Assembly: GCA_030039695.1 (NCBI GenBank)
Contig: JASHVB010000017.1
Coordinates: 1-5,430 of the forward strand
Length of the DNA stretch: 5,430 nt
Reading direction: 5' to 3'
Source: Acetobacteraceae bacterium
GTDB lineage: Bacteria > Pseudomonadota > Alphaproteobacteria > Acetobacterales > Acetobacteraceae
The notes below the pieces were generated by a model that saw nothing but the letters and a program-made list of their open reading frames with translations, did no database searches and was not told where the DNA came from. Positions 1 to 5,430 of this stretch are shown piece after piece. Position 1 is the first letter of the stretch, and each line of letters opens with the position of its first letter. A program made the position numbers and the translations under genes.

Positions 1-259
1 GCATGCCGGGCGTGCGGCTCTCGCGCACCACATCCCGCCACCAGACAAACATGGTGAAGAACACGATCAGCGCGCCGATCACCAGCAGCGCGTAGCTGCC
101 GAAATGCGCTGCGAGGATGATGCCGAACACGACGCAGAACCCGCCGATGGCGCCGATGATCGGCCACGGGCTGGGATCGACGAGGTGGTAGGGCTGCTTC
201 AGCCCCGAGCTCTCGACGATCATGTCGTGATGCGCCGTGGCGCCGTGTGCGTCGCTCAT
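1..259 (-). CDS. coxC: Cytochrome c oxidase subunit III, N-terminal part (truncated by window edge)
   Basis: Subunit III (CtaE/CoxC) of the aa3 oxidase, an inner-membrane protein that stabilises the core and sustains proton uptake into subunit I. Only 86 codons are in the window; the reading frame runs off the left edge. Seen: the family's entry motif YHLVDPSPWPI at residues 24-34, a first hydrophobic helix at about 33-51 (IIGAIGGFCVVFGIILA), a second at about 55-72 ending in FVWWRDVVRES, which is typical of the start of the subunit III loop. The N-terminus has a short His-containing stretch (HGATAHHD). The ATG at 259 is chosen because homology begins soon after it and no longer in-frame start is plausible; the upstream GGA about 8 nt away is a weak ribosome site. 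The ATG overlaps the TGA of a doubtful 64-codon ORF as ATGA. It lies 187 bp after the small membrane protein gene and is probably in the same operon. Confidence 0.95.
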   Translation of the reverse strand, partial: MSDAHGATAHHDMIVESSGLKQPYHLVDPSPWPIIGAIGGFCVVFGIILAAHFGSYALLVIGALIVFFTMFVWWRDVVRESRTPGM

Positions 260-279
260 GCCGAATCCATCGTGGTACG

Positions 280-299
280 GCCGGGGAAACCGCCCCGGC
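280..299. repeat. Inverted repeat just upstream of coxC
   Basis: A perfect 7-bp GC stem (gccgggg at 280-286 with ccccggc at 293-299) encloses a 6-nt loop. It ends about 20 nt upstream of the coxC start. There is no T-run on the minus strand, so it does not look like a simple intrinsic terminator. It could be a messenger-stabilising or processing hairpin between the proximal cox genes and coxC, or chance in GC-rich spacer DNA. Confidence 0.35.
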
Positions 300-412
300 G
301 CGGGTGCCGCATCATCGCGAAATCGCGGGGTAGTTCAAGCACCTTTGCGTCATGGCTGGCCTGGTGCCCGCCATCCGCGCTTTGTTCTGGCGCATGTGGG
401 GAAGGCCCGAAT

Positions 413-431
413 GGCCGGCACAGGGCCGGCC
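413..431. repeat. Inverted repeat after the small membrane protein gene
   Basis: A perfect 7-bp stem (ggccggc at 413-419 with gccggcc at 425-431) with a 5-nt loop starts 16 nt after the stop codon of the upstream gene on the minus strand. No T-run follows. With the second hairpin at 280-299 it brackets the gap where ctaG is normally found. A messenger-stability or attenuation role is possible but is inference. Confidence 0.35.
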
Positions 432-446
432 GGGATGCATACGCGT

Positions 447-611
447 TCATGGCATTTCGTGGTGCACGAACTTCACTACGGTGATCGCATAGAACAAGGC
501 AGCGAGTGCGAACAGCACGATGATCATTGCGATGTTACGGCCGCGACGCCGGCGGCGCATCTCGTCGGCCTGCTCGGGCGTCGGGCGCGGCGGCTCCTGG
601 TATTCCGGCAC
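447..611 (-). CDS. Small single-span oxidase-associated membrane protein (CoxF-like)
   Basis: A 54-residue protein in the position, right after ctaB, where many alphaproteobacterial oxidase operons encode a short membrane protein sometimes called CoxF; its molecular role is poorly known and presumed to be in oxidase assembly. Seen: a polar, Pro-rich N-terminus with PRPTPEQADE (residues 8-17), a strongly basic stretch MRRRRRGRN (18-26), then one hydrophobic helix IAMIIVLFALAALFYAITVV (27-46) and a short tail KFVHHEMP. The basic block before the helix predicts a cytoplasmic N-terminus. The GTG at 611 is chosen because it keeps the PTPEQ segment; an internal ATG at 560 would leave 37 residues. 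The gene is in the same frame as ctaB, separated from its TGA by a single TGC codon. The stop overlaps a downstream ATG as ATGA. GC at third positions is about 80%, like a real gene here. Confidence 0.8.
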   Translation of the reverse strand: MPEYQEPPRPTPEQADEMRRRRRGRNIAMIIVLFALAALFYAITVVKFVHHEMP

Positions 612-614
612 GCA

Positions 615-1574
615 TCACCCAACCACGCGGTCGACCGCGAGCGCAGCGAACAACACGAACAGATAGAGGATCGAGTAGCGGAAGGCTGTGCGCGCCGGCG
701 CGTCGTTGGTCAGGCTGACGCCACTCGCATCCTGCCGGTCGCGCAACACGCGCCAAACGCAGAACAAGAAGCCGGCATCCAGCAACACTGCAGCAACACC
801 GTAGGCCGGGCCGCTGAAGCCGATGCACCACGGCGCCAGCGACAGCGGCAGCAGCAGAAGCGTGTAGATCACGATCTGCCGGCGCGTCTCCTTCGCACCC
901 GAGACCACCGGCAGCATCGGCACGCCAGCACGGCGATAGTCGTCGTTGGCGAACAACGCCAGCGACCAGAAATGCGGCGGCGTCCAGAAGAAGACGATGG
1001 CAAACAACACCAGCGGCACGAGGTCGACCGATCCGGTCACCGCCGCCCATCCCACCACCGCGGGGAACGCGCCGGCCGCGCCGCCGATGACGATGTTCTG
1101 CGGGGTGCGGCGTTTCAGCCACATCGTGTAGACGAACACATAGAACGCGATGGACAGCGCCAGCACGAACGCCGCCGCCAGATTCAGCGCGAGATACATG
1201 ACGATGACCGATCCCACGGCCAGCGTCACGCCGTACGCAAGGGCGGCATTCGGCTCAATCCGCCCGGCCGGGATCGGCCGATTACGGGTGCGGTGCATCA
1301 CCGCGTCGATGTCGCGATCGTACCACATGTTGATCGCGCCGCACGCACCAGCGGCAACTGCGATGCACAGGATGGCGGTGAAAGCGAGAACCGGATTCAG
1401 CTGTCCCGGCGCCACAAACAATCCAATCGCACCGGTGAATACCACCAGCGACATCACACGCGGCTTGAGCAGCGCGATCCAGTCGATGACGTCGGTCTCG
1501 TGCAGCACATAAGCCGGCGGGGGAGATCGCTCTCCCCCCTCGGCGTCGGCCACCGGTAGGGTTCGGTCGCTCAC
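615..1574 (-). CDS. ctaB: Protohaem IX farnesyltransferase (haem O synthase)
   Basis: CtaB/CyoE transfers a farnesyl group from farnesyl diphosphate to the 2-vinyl group of protohaem, making haem O, which is then oxidised to haem A for the oxidase encoded alongside. It is a polytopic inner-membrane prenyltransferase of the UbiA superfamily. Seen in the 319-residue product: the entry motif DWIALLKPRVMSLVVFTG (31-48); the Asp-rich substrate/Mg motif N82-x3-D86-x3-D90 within NMWYDRDID, followed by RTRNRPIPAG; WLKRRTPQNIVIGG (152-165); FWTPPHFWSLAL (196-207); and the second conserved loop NDDYRRAGVPMLPVV (210-224). About nine hydrophobic segments are visible. Length is normal for the family. I prefer the GTG at 1574, 4 nt after the ctaD stop, since the protein then begins (M)SDRTLP; an ATG at 1604 would add 10 residues and overlap ctaD by 26 nt. 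Neither has a clear ribosome site. Confidence 0.95.
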   Translation of the reverse strand: MSDRTLPVADAEGGERSPPPAYVLHETDVIDWIALLKPRVMSLVVFTGAIGLFVAPGQLNPVLAFTAILCIAVAAGACGAINMWYDRDIDAVMHRTRNRPIPAGRIEPNAALAYGVTLAVGSVIVMYLALNLAAAFVLALSIAFYVFVYTMWLKRRTPQNIVIGGAAGAFPAVVGWAAVTGSVDLVPLVLFAIVFFWTPPHFWSLALFANDDYRRAGVPMLPVVSGAKETRRQIVIYTLLLLPLSLAPWCIGFSGPAYGVAAVLLDAGFLFCVWRVLRDRQDASGVSLTNDAPARTAFRYSILYLFVLFAALAVDRVVG

Positions 1575-1578
1575 GATA

Positions 1579-3171
1579 TCAGCGGATACGCGGCAGTTCC
1601 GCATAGGTGTGGAATGGCGGCGGTGATGACACGCTCCATTCCAGCGAGGTGGCGCCCTCGCCCCAGTAATTGTCCGCCAAATGCTCCTTGGACGTGAAGG
1701 TGCGGAACAACACGTAGAAGAACACCAAGAGCGCGACGCCGCTCACGAAGGCACCGATGGAGGAGACGAAGTTCCAGCCCGCGAATGCCTCGGGGTAGTC
1801 AGGATAGCGCCGCGGCATGCCGGCCAGACCCAGGAAGTGTTGCGGGAAGAAGGTCAGGTTGACGCCGATGAACGTCAGCCAGAAATGCACCTTGCCCCAG
1901 AACTCCGGATACTGATGGCCGGACATTTTGCCGATCCAATAGTAGAACCCGCAGAAGATCGAGAAGACCGCGCCGAGCGACAGCACGTAGTGAAAGTGCG
2001 CGACGACGTAATAGGTGTTGTGCACCACCTGGTCGATGCCGGCATTGGCCAGCACCACGCCAGTGACACCGCCGATGGTGAACACGAAGATCATGCCGAT
2101 CGCCCACAGCATCGGCACCTTCAGCTCGATGGAGCCGCCCCACATGGTGGCGATCCAGGAGAATATCTTGATGCCGGTCGGTACCGCGATGACCATGGTC
2201 GCGGCCATGAAATAGGCGCGCGTGTCCACCGAGATGCCCGAGATGAACATGTGGTGCGCCCACACGACGAAGCCGATCACGCCGATGGCGACCATGGCGT
2301 AGGCCATGCCGAGATAGCCGAAGATCGGCTTGTTGCTGAACGTGGAGACGACGTGGCTGACGATGCCGAAGCCCGGCAGGATCATGATGTAGACTTCGGG
2401 GTGACCGAAGAACCAGAACAGATGCTGGAAGAGCACCGGATCGCCACCGCCGGCAGGGTCGAAGAACGAGGTGCCGAAGTTGCGATCGCAGATCAGCATG
2501 GTGATCGCGCCGGCCAGCACCGGGATCGACAGCAGCAGCAGGAACGCGGTGACCAGCTCCGACCAGATGAACAGCGGCATCTTGTGCAGCGTCATGCCAG
2601 GTGCGCGCATGTTGAAGATCGTGGTGATGAAGTTCATCGCGCCGAGCAGCGACGATATGCCGGCGAGGTGCAGCGCGAACAAGGTGCAGTCCATGCCGAT
2701 GCCGGGCTCGTAGGTCGCGTTCGACAACGGGGGATATAGCGTCCAGCCAGTCCCGGATTCGCCAAGCATCAGGCCGGTGAAGATCAGGCAAAACGCGGGC
2801 GGCAGCAGCCAGAAGCTTATATTGTTGAGGCGCGGGAACGCCATGTCGGGCGCGCCGATCATCAGCGGGATGAACCAGTTGCCGAAGCCGCCGATCAGTG
2901 CGGGCATGACGGAAAAGAAGATCATCAGCAGGCCATGGCTGGTGACGATCGTGTTCCACTCCTGCCCCGAGTCGACCACGTGGTTGCCGGGGAACAGGAG
3001 CTGCGCGCGCATGATCTCGGACAGGACACCGCCCACGGTCCCGCCGAACACGGCGAAGATCAGGTAAAGCGTGCCGATGTCCTTGTGGTTGGTCGAGAAT
3101 AACCACCGCGTGATGAAACCCGGCTTGTGGTCGTGGTGGTCGTGGGCGTGGTCGTGAGTGGTCACCGACAT
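1579..3171 (-). CDS. ctaD: Cytochrome c oxidase subunit I (aa3 type)
   Basis: Catalytic subunit I, 530 residues, reducing O2 to water at haem a3/CuB and pumping protons across the inner membrane. Seen: haem a ligands H79 (TSHGLLM) and H394, haem a3 ligand H392 (VVAHFHYVL), CuB ligands H257, H306, H307, and the H257-Y261 crosslink pair in GHPEVY. D-channel residues N98 and D109 (GAPDMAFPR) and E259 are present, as is K335 of the K-channel (PTGIKIFSW), so this is an A1-type haem-copper oxidase. The haem propionate arginines R454-R455 ([10 protein letters not shown]) are present. The odd point is H384-N385 where cytochrome c oxidases usually have His-Asp, the Mg site. The N-terminus carries a His-rich stretch ([10 protein letters not shown], 6-15). 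The ATG at 3171 is chosen for a strong AAGGAG (3185-3180) 8 nt upstream; an ATG at 3273 would add 34 residues overlapping coxB. Confidence 0.98.
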   Translation of the reverse strand: MSVTTHDHAHDHHDHKPGFITRWLFSTNHKDIGTLYLIFAVFGGTVGGVLSEIMRAQLLFPGNHVVDSGQEWNTIVTSHGLLMIFFSVMPALIGGFGNWFIPLMIGAPDMAFPRLNNISFWLLPPAFCLIFTGLMLGESGTGWTLYPPLSNATYEPGIGMDCTLFALHLAGISSLLGAMNFITTIFNMRAPGMTLHKMPLFIWSELVTAFLLLLSIPVLAGAITMLICDRNFGTSFFDPAGGGDPVLFQHLFWFFGHPEVYIMILPGFGIVSHVVSTFSNKPIFGYLGMAYAMVAIGVIGFVVWAHHMFISGISVDTRAYFMAATMVIAVPTGIKIFSWIATMWGGSIELKVPMLWAIGMIFVFTIGGVTGVVLANAGIDQVVHNTYYVVAHFHYVLSLGAVFSIFCGFYYWIGKMSGHQYPEFWGKVHFWLTFIGVNLTFFPQHFLGLAGMPRRYPDYPEAFAGWNFVSSIGAFVSGVALLVFFYVLFRTFTSKEHLADNYWGEGATSLEWSVSSPPPFHTYAELPRIR

Positions 3172-3179
3172 CGTATCGT

Positions 3180-3185
3180 CTCCTT
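3180..3185 (-). promoter_or_regulatory. Ribosome binding site of ctaD
   Basis: AAGGAG on the minus strand, 8 nt before the ATG at 3171, in the 31-nt gap after coxB. It is the strongest ribosome site of the oxidase genes here and fixes the ctaD start against the longer upstream alternative. Confidence 0.85.
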
Positions 3186-3202
3186 GCGCGCCGACCAGGC
3201 GG

Positions 3203-4090
3203 TCAGTGCTGCTGAACCTCGGTGTTCGCGGCGATCCGGCGCGGCGCGTCGTTGTTCGGCGCGGGCGCGGCATCGGCCGAGAACTCTTTCTTGGCCTGCA
3301 CCAGCCAGGCCTCGAAGTCTTTCTCGCTCACCGCGCGGATAGTGATGGGCATGCGGCTGTGGTTGGTGCCGCAGATCTGGTTGCACTCGCCGTGGATGAC
3401 GCCCTCTTTGGAGACGCGCATCCAAGTCTCGATGGTGCGGCCGGGGATCGCATAGCGCTGCACACCCAGGGCGGGGACGAAAAAGCTATGGATCACGTCG
3501 CCGCTGGTGACCAGGATGCGGATGTTCTTGTGCACCGGCACCACCAGGTCGTGGTCGACCGTCAGCAGGCGAAGCTGGCCCGGCTTCAACTGATCGTCCG
3601 GCACGAAATAGCTAGAGAAGTCGATGTTGCCATTGTCGGGATACGAGTATTCCCAGTACCACTGGTGGCCGGTGACCTTGATCGTCAGGTCCGGATCGTA
3701 GGTGCGGTCTTCATAGTAAACTAGCCGAAACGACGGGATCGCGATCACCACCAGGATCAGAACCGGAACCACGGTCCACAGGATTTCGAGCACAGCGTGG
3801 TGCGACGTGCGGCTCGGTACCGGATTGCGCTTGGAATTGTAGCGATACATCACCCAGGCCAGCAGCAGGCCAACCAATAGTGTGATCAGCGTGATGATCA
3901 CCAGCACCAGGTCGTGCAGCTCGATGATTTGCTGCTTGATCGGCCCCCAGGCAGGTTGCATGCCCATTTCCCAGGGCCTCGGCGCGGCAACGGCGTCGCT
4001 CTGGGCCAGTGCCACCGTGCTGCCGGGCACGACCAGCGGAAGAAGCAGGATAGTCAACAGCGCGGCCCGCAGCCGCCGTAGCATCGTCAT
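3203..4090 (-). CDS. ctaC: Cytochrome c oxidase subunit II with CuA centre
   Basis: Subunit II (CoxB), 295 residues, receives electrons from cytochrome c at the binuclear CuA site on the periplasmic side and passes them to haem a. Seen: a signal peptide (basic MTMLRRLR, hydrophobic core, cleavage likely at ALA|Q, residues 27-30); two membrane helices at about 61-82 and 102-121; the aromatic electron-entry patch [11 protein letters not shown] (141-151); and a periplasmic cupredoxin domain with CuA ligands H201 ([12 protein letters not shown]), C236, C240, H244 and M247. The residue two after the first Cys, normally Glu with its side chain on the Mg ion, is Gln238. No C-terminal haem c domain (CxxCH) is present, so this is not a caa3 type. 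ATG 4090 is chosen as it starts directly at the signal peptide; ATG 4084 is two codons further, and ATG 4159 would add 23 residues unlike a signal peptide. The ribosome site (GGGTGGG about 7 nt upstream) is imperfect. Confidence 0.97.
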   Translation of the reverse strand: MTMLRRLRAALLTILLLPLVVPGSTVALAQSDAVAAPRPWEMGMQPAWGPIKQQIIELHDLVLVIITLITLLVGLLLAWVMYRYNSKRNPVPSRTSHHAVLEILWTVVPVLILVVIAIPSFRLVYYEDRTYDPDLTIKVTGHQWYWEYSYPDNGNIDFSSYFVPDDQLKPGQLRLLTVDHDLVVPVHKNIRILVTSGDVIHSFFVPALGVQRYAIPGRTIETWMRVSKEGVIHGECNQICGTNHSRMPITIRAVSEKDFEAWLVQAKKEFSADAAPAPNNDAPRRIAANTEVQQH

Positions 4091-4208
4091 CGAGAGACCC
4101 ACCCCGTTGCGTCTTCCCGCGGTCGCCGGCCAACCCGGGACAACCACGTTCACGGGCACTCGGCCTACCGGACGACGGGCGCGAGATCAAGGTACAGCTC
4201 ATAACGAC

Positions 4209-4243
4209 GCGCGATTGGCTTAGCGCAATTGGACCTGTTTATA
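4209..4243 (-). promoter_or_regulatory. Candidate promoter -10 and direct repeat upstream of coxB
   Basis: On the minus strand TATAAA (4243-4238) matches the sigma-70 -10 box at five of six positions, but no good -35 lies 16-18 nt upstream (ATTCTG at 17 nt). Immediately after, overlapping the expected start point, are two copies of CCAATYGCGC (4232-4223 and 4218-4209), nine of ten bases identical and 14 nt apart. A weak -35 with a repeat over the start suggests a regulated promoter for the oxidase operon, leaving a leader of about 140 nt before coxB. This is inference from sequence pattern only. Confidence 0.3.
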
Positions 4244-4295
4244 TGGTCGGTCGGGAGCCGCAGAATCACGACTGTCCTGTCGCGTCCGGCAAAGT

Positions 4296-4359
4296 CGGGG
4301 TACAGGCTGAACCCCGGGGCCAAACCGGAGACTGCGGCCTGGGCATGACACCGATTTGG
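4296..4359 (-). terminator. Possible terminator structures after pmtA
   Basis: Two inverted repeats follow the methyltransferase stop codon. The first, directly after the TGA, pairs 4351-4359 with 4320-4328 (9 bp with one G-U pair, 22-nt loop). The second is a tighter hairpin, 4296-4301 with 4311-4316 (6 bp, 9-nt loop), followed on the minus strand by ACTTTGCC rather than a proper T-run. They are plausible as a terminator or 3' end structure separating pmtA from the oxidase operon, but the missing T-run leaves this weak. Confidence 0.3.
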
Positions 4360-5037
4360 TCAGTTCGGCAGCCGCACCAGGGTGAAGATACCGAACGGCG
4401 GCACCGGCTTGATGCTGGCGCGCGCGAGATCCTCGGGCACGAACAGCGACTGCGTGGCGAAATCCGGATGCCAGCCCAGCGCGCGTGACGCCGGCGCCAT
4501 GGCCCACTCGATCCACCAGCGCGGCCCGTTTTCGGCGGCGAAATGGTTGACGAACAGGATATTGCCGCCCGGCCGCACGACACGCCGCATCTCTGCCATA
4601 AGCTGCCGCGGCCGGGGCACCACGGAGGCCACGAACATCGCCACGGCGGTGTCGAACGATGCATCCGGGAAGTCGGTCGACTCGGCGTCCATCACCCGCA
4701 GCGCCGTGACATTCGCCAAACCGAGCCGCGCCGCGCGCCGGTGCGCCTGCTGCAGCATTTCGGCGGACAGGTCGATGCCGGTTATTCGCTTCTCGGCCCG
4801 GTAGCGAGGCAGCGCAAGGCCGGTGCCAACCCCCACCTCCAGCACGTCGCGACCGGGGAGCTGGTTCACCAGTTGCACCGCGCGGTTGCGGCCCATGGAC
4901 GACACCCCGCCGAACACAGTGTCATAGACACCGGCCCAGCGCTTGTAGGCCGCGCGCACGGCGTCGGCATCCAGAGCAGCCCGCGGCGGTCCCCCCGATC
5001 CGCGCAGTCCCCGGCGCTGTTCCAGCGTGTGACTCAT
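4360..5037 (-). CDS. pmtA: Class I SAM methyltransferase, probable phosphatidylethanolamine N-methyltransferase (PmtA type)
   Basis: A 225-residue SAM-dependent methyltransferase, best matching from memory the Rhodobacter-type PmtA family that methylates phosphatidylethanolamine stepwise to phosphatidylcholine at the inner membrane. Seen: the N-terminal YKRWAGVYDTVFG (31-43) typical of the family; SAM motif I VLEVGVGTGLALP (65-77); the acidic-loop motif GIDLSAEML (87-95); motif II region MDAESTDFPDASFDTAVAMF (116-135); and post-motif RRVVRPGGNILFVNHF (151-166). No membrane helix is evident. The ATG at 5037 is preceded by an AAGGAA about 10 nt upstream; a frame extension to GTG 5238 adds 67 residues with no conserved character and is rejected. 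It is co-directional with the oxidase operon but separated by 269 bp, so probably a separate unit. The substrate is inferred: related proteins include UbiE-like and other lipid or small-molecule methyltransferases. Confidence 0.8.
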   Translation of the reverse strand: MSHTLEQRRGLRGSGGPPRAALDADAVRAAYKRWAGVYDTVFGGVSSMGRNRAVQLVNQLPGRDVLEVGVGTGLALPRYRAEKRITGIDLSAEMLQQAHRRAARLGLANVTALRVMDAESTDFPDASFDTAVAMFVASVVPRPRQLMAEMRRVVRPGGNILFVNHFAAENGPRWWIEWAMAPASRALGWHPDFATQSLFVPEDLARASIKPVPPFGIFTLVRLPN

Positions 5038-5372
5038 AGTGTGCCTGTTTCCTTTTCGCGGCCTGCCTAATGCAAGGGCGCCGCGATGCGCAAGTCCGCC
5101 CCCATCCATCGGCGGCACGCAAGCTGGGCTGCATCCAGAAGCCGTGTCAGGACCGCGGAGCGCGGAGCATCGCGCGCCTCGGCCTCCAGCGCTGCGGGGG
5201 CGGCGAGCGTGACCGCCCTCGCGCAGGGCTGGCCCCACCGTCGGTCACGTTTTCCGCGAATTTGCGCAGATCTACCCTTCTGCACGACCTGGGCCGTGCA
5301 GCACGCCGGCCGGACATTGTGGCTCAGACGGCCGGCGGGACCCGGACCATGCCCGCCAGCCGCACGGCGAGC
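5038..5372. other. Spacer upstream of pmtA with no convincing gene
   Basis: About 335 bp between the pmtA start and the possible end of the upstream gene. It holds two inverted repeats near its right end, described separately, and the pmtA ribosome site near its left end. On the minus strand an open frame from GTG 5285 to TAG 5067 (72 codons) has mostly G/C third positions and an amphipathic-looking second half (ALEAEARDAPRSAVLTRLLD), but no ribosome site and no family resemblance. Open frames on the plus strand look like GC-rich noise. I see no clear promoter for pmtA. Confidence 0.6.
5280..5337. repeat. Two adjacent inverted repeats, possible terminator of the upstream gene
   Basis: Two perfect GC-rich stems lie side by side: 5280-5286 with 5295-5301 (ctgcacg/cgtgcag, 7 bp, 8-nt loop) and 5304-5312 with 5329-5337 (9 bp, 16-nt loop). 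On the minus strand they come 36 nt after the TAG of the possible upstream gene at 5375-5373 and well before pmtA. Neither is followed by a T-run. They fit a bipartite terminator or 3' stabilising structure of the upstream gene; that role is inferred. Confidence 0.4.
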
Positions 5373-5430
5373 CTAGCTCTGCGACAGGTTTACGGCGGCG
5401 GTGCGGCCGTTCTGCTGTTGCTCGACATCA
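5373..5430 (-). CDS. Possible C-terminal end of an upstream gene (truncated by window edge)
   Basis: In the minus-strand frame entering from the right edge, 18 codons read DVEQQQNGRTAAVNLSQS followed by TAG at 5375-5373. Third positions are G or C in 15 of 18 codons, the strand matches the rest of the window, and a pair of strong inverted repeats follows the stop as expected at a gene end. The fragment is too short to name a family. The plus strand is also open here (ATG 5349 to the edge), so this call rests on codon use and context alone. Confidence 0.35.
   Translation of the reverse strand, partial: DVEQQQNGRTAAVNLSQS

Larger units (their letters stand above)
256..450 (-). other. Doubtful 64-codon ORF filling the usual ctaG slot
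   Basis: An open frame of 64 codons begins with an ATG that overlaps the stop of the preceding small membrane protein gene (ATGA at 450-447) and ends with a TGA that overlaps the coxC start (ATGA at 259-256). This double coupling is what a translated operon gene would show. Against it: the product, beginning MNAYASRPAL, is rich in Pro, Arg, His and Gly, has no hydrophobic segment, and resembles no family I know, including Cox11. Third-position GC is about two thirds, against roughly 80% in the neighbouring small gene. I see no good ribosome site. It is most likely untranslated spacer or an eroded remnant, but translational coupling cannot be excluded. Confidence 0.2.

Noticed and set aside
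310..338. Promoter for coxC from TTGAAC (338-333) with a -10 seventeen bases later
   Set aside because: The hexamer at the -10 place is ATGATG, a poor match; coxC is more simply read from the upstream operon.
535..1122. 195-codon minus-strand ORF overlapping ctaB, and its internal ATG at 615
   Set aside because: Out-of-frame shadow of ctaB. The ATG overlapping the ctaB stop gives only 26 non-descript residues, whereas the GTG at 611 opens the small membrane protein.
237..1559. 440-codon plus-strand ORF antisense to ctaB and the small membrane protein gene
   Set aside because: It mirrors well-supported minus-strand genes; the product is dominated by Arg, His, Gln and Asp, as expected for the antisense of GC-rich membrane-protein codons, with no recognisable domain.
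1681..2739. 352-codon plus-strand ORF antisense to ctaD
   Set aside because: Same antisense artefact: rich in His, Asp, Glu and Arg, no motif, and exactly opposite conserved helices of subunit I.
1799..3106. 435-codon minus-strand ORF in another frame of ctaD
   Set aside because: Out-of-frame shadow of ctaD; the product is Arg/His-rich, and the true frame contains every catalytic motif.
4220..4516. 98-codon minus-strand ORF across the end of pmtA and the coxB leader
   Set aside because: Out-of-frame with pmtA over most of its length, no family resemblance, and it runs through the candidate promoter region.
5349..5430. Plus-strand ORF starting at ATG 5349 and running off the right edge
   Set aside because: No clear ribosome site, and somewhat lower G/C at third positions than the opposing minus-strand frame, which also ends at a stop followed by inverted repeats. 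Not excluded, only less likely.

Overview
The window is GC-rich and carries the core of an aa3-type (haem A / copper) cytochrome c oxidase operon, all on the minus strand. The gene order, the protein signatures and an adjacent phosphatidylethanolamine methyltransferase suggest an alphaproteobacterium, probably of the Rhodospirillales/Acetobacteraceae kind. That placement is inferred from gene content and remembered family features, not from any search.

Layout in the direction of transcription (high to low coordinates): a possible C-terminal scrap of an upstream gene at the right edge (5373-5430); a spacer with two strong inverted repeats (5038-5372); a class I SAM methyltransferase of the PmtA type (4360-5037); a 269-bp spacer holding a possible pmtA terminator and a candidate promoter with a direct repeat (4091-4359); ctaC/coxB, oxidase subunit II (3203-4090); ctaD/coxA, subunit I (1579-3171); ctaB, haem O synthase (615-1574); a 54-residue single-span membrane protein of the small oxidase-associated (CoxF-like) type (447-611); a 187-bp gap where ctaG/cox11 is usually found (260-446); and the first 86 codons of ctaE/coxC, subunit III, cut by the left edge (1-259).

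The genes work together. CtaC takes electrons from cytochrome c at its CuA centre. CtaD passes them through haem a to the haem a3/CuB site and pumps protons. CtaE completes the core complex. CtaB farnesylates protohaem to haem O, the precursor of haem A. The tight spacing from coxB to the small membrane protein (31, 4 and 3 nt) indicates one transcript. coxC follows after a longer gap but is very probably in the same unit. The methyltransferase is separated from coxB by a spacer and is likely a separate unit.

The window is mostly a well-known system. Two points stand out. (1) Both carboxylate ligands of the oxidase's non-redox Mg/Mn site are replaced by amides: Gln238 in CoxB inside the CuA loop, and Asn385 in CoxA after the conserved His384, while all redox and proton-channel residues I can identify are intact. 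(2) The ctaG/cox11 gene, expected between the small membrane protein and coxC, is absent from its slot; only a weak 64-codon ORF bounded by ATGA overlaps lies there. I found no RNA genes, CRISPR arrays or mobile elements.
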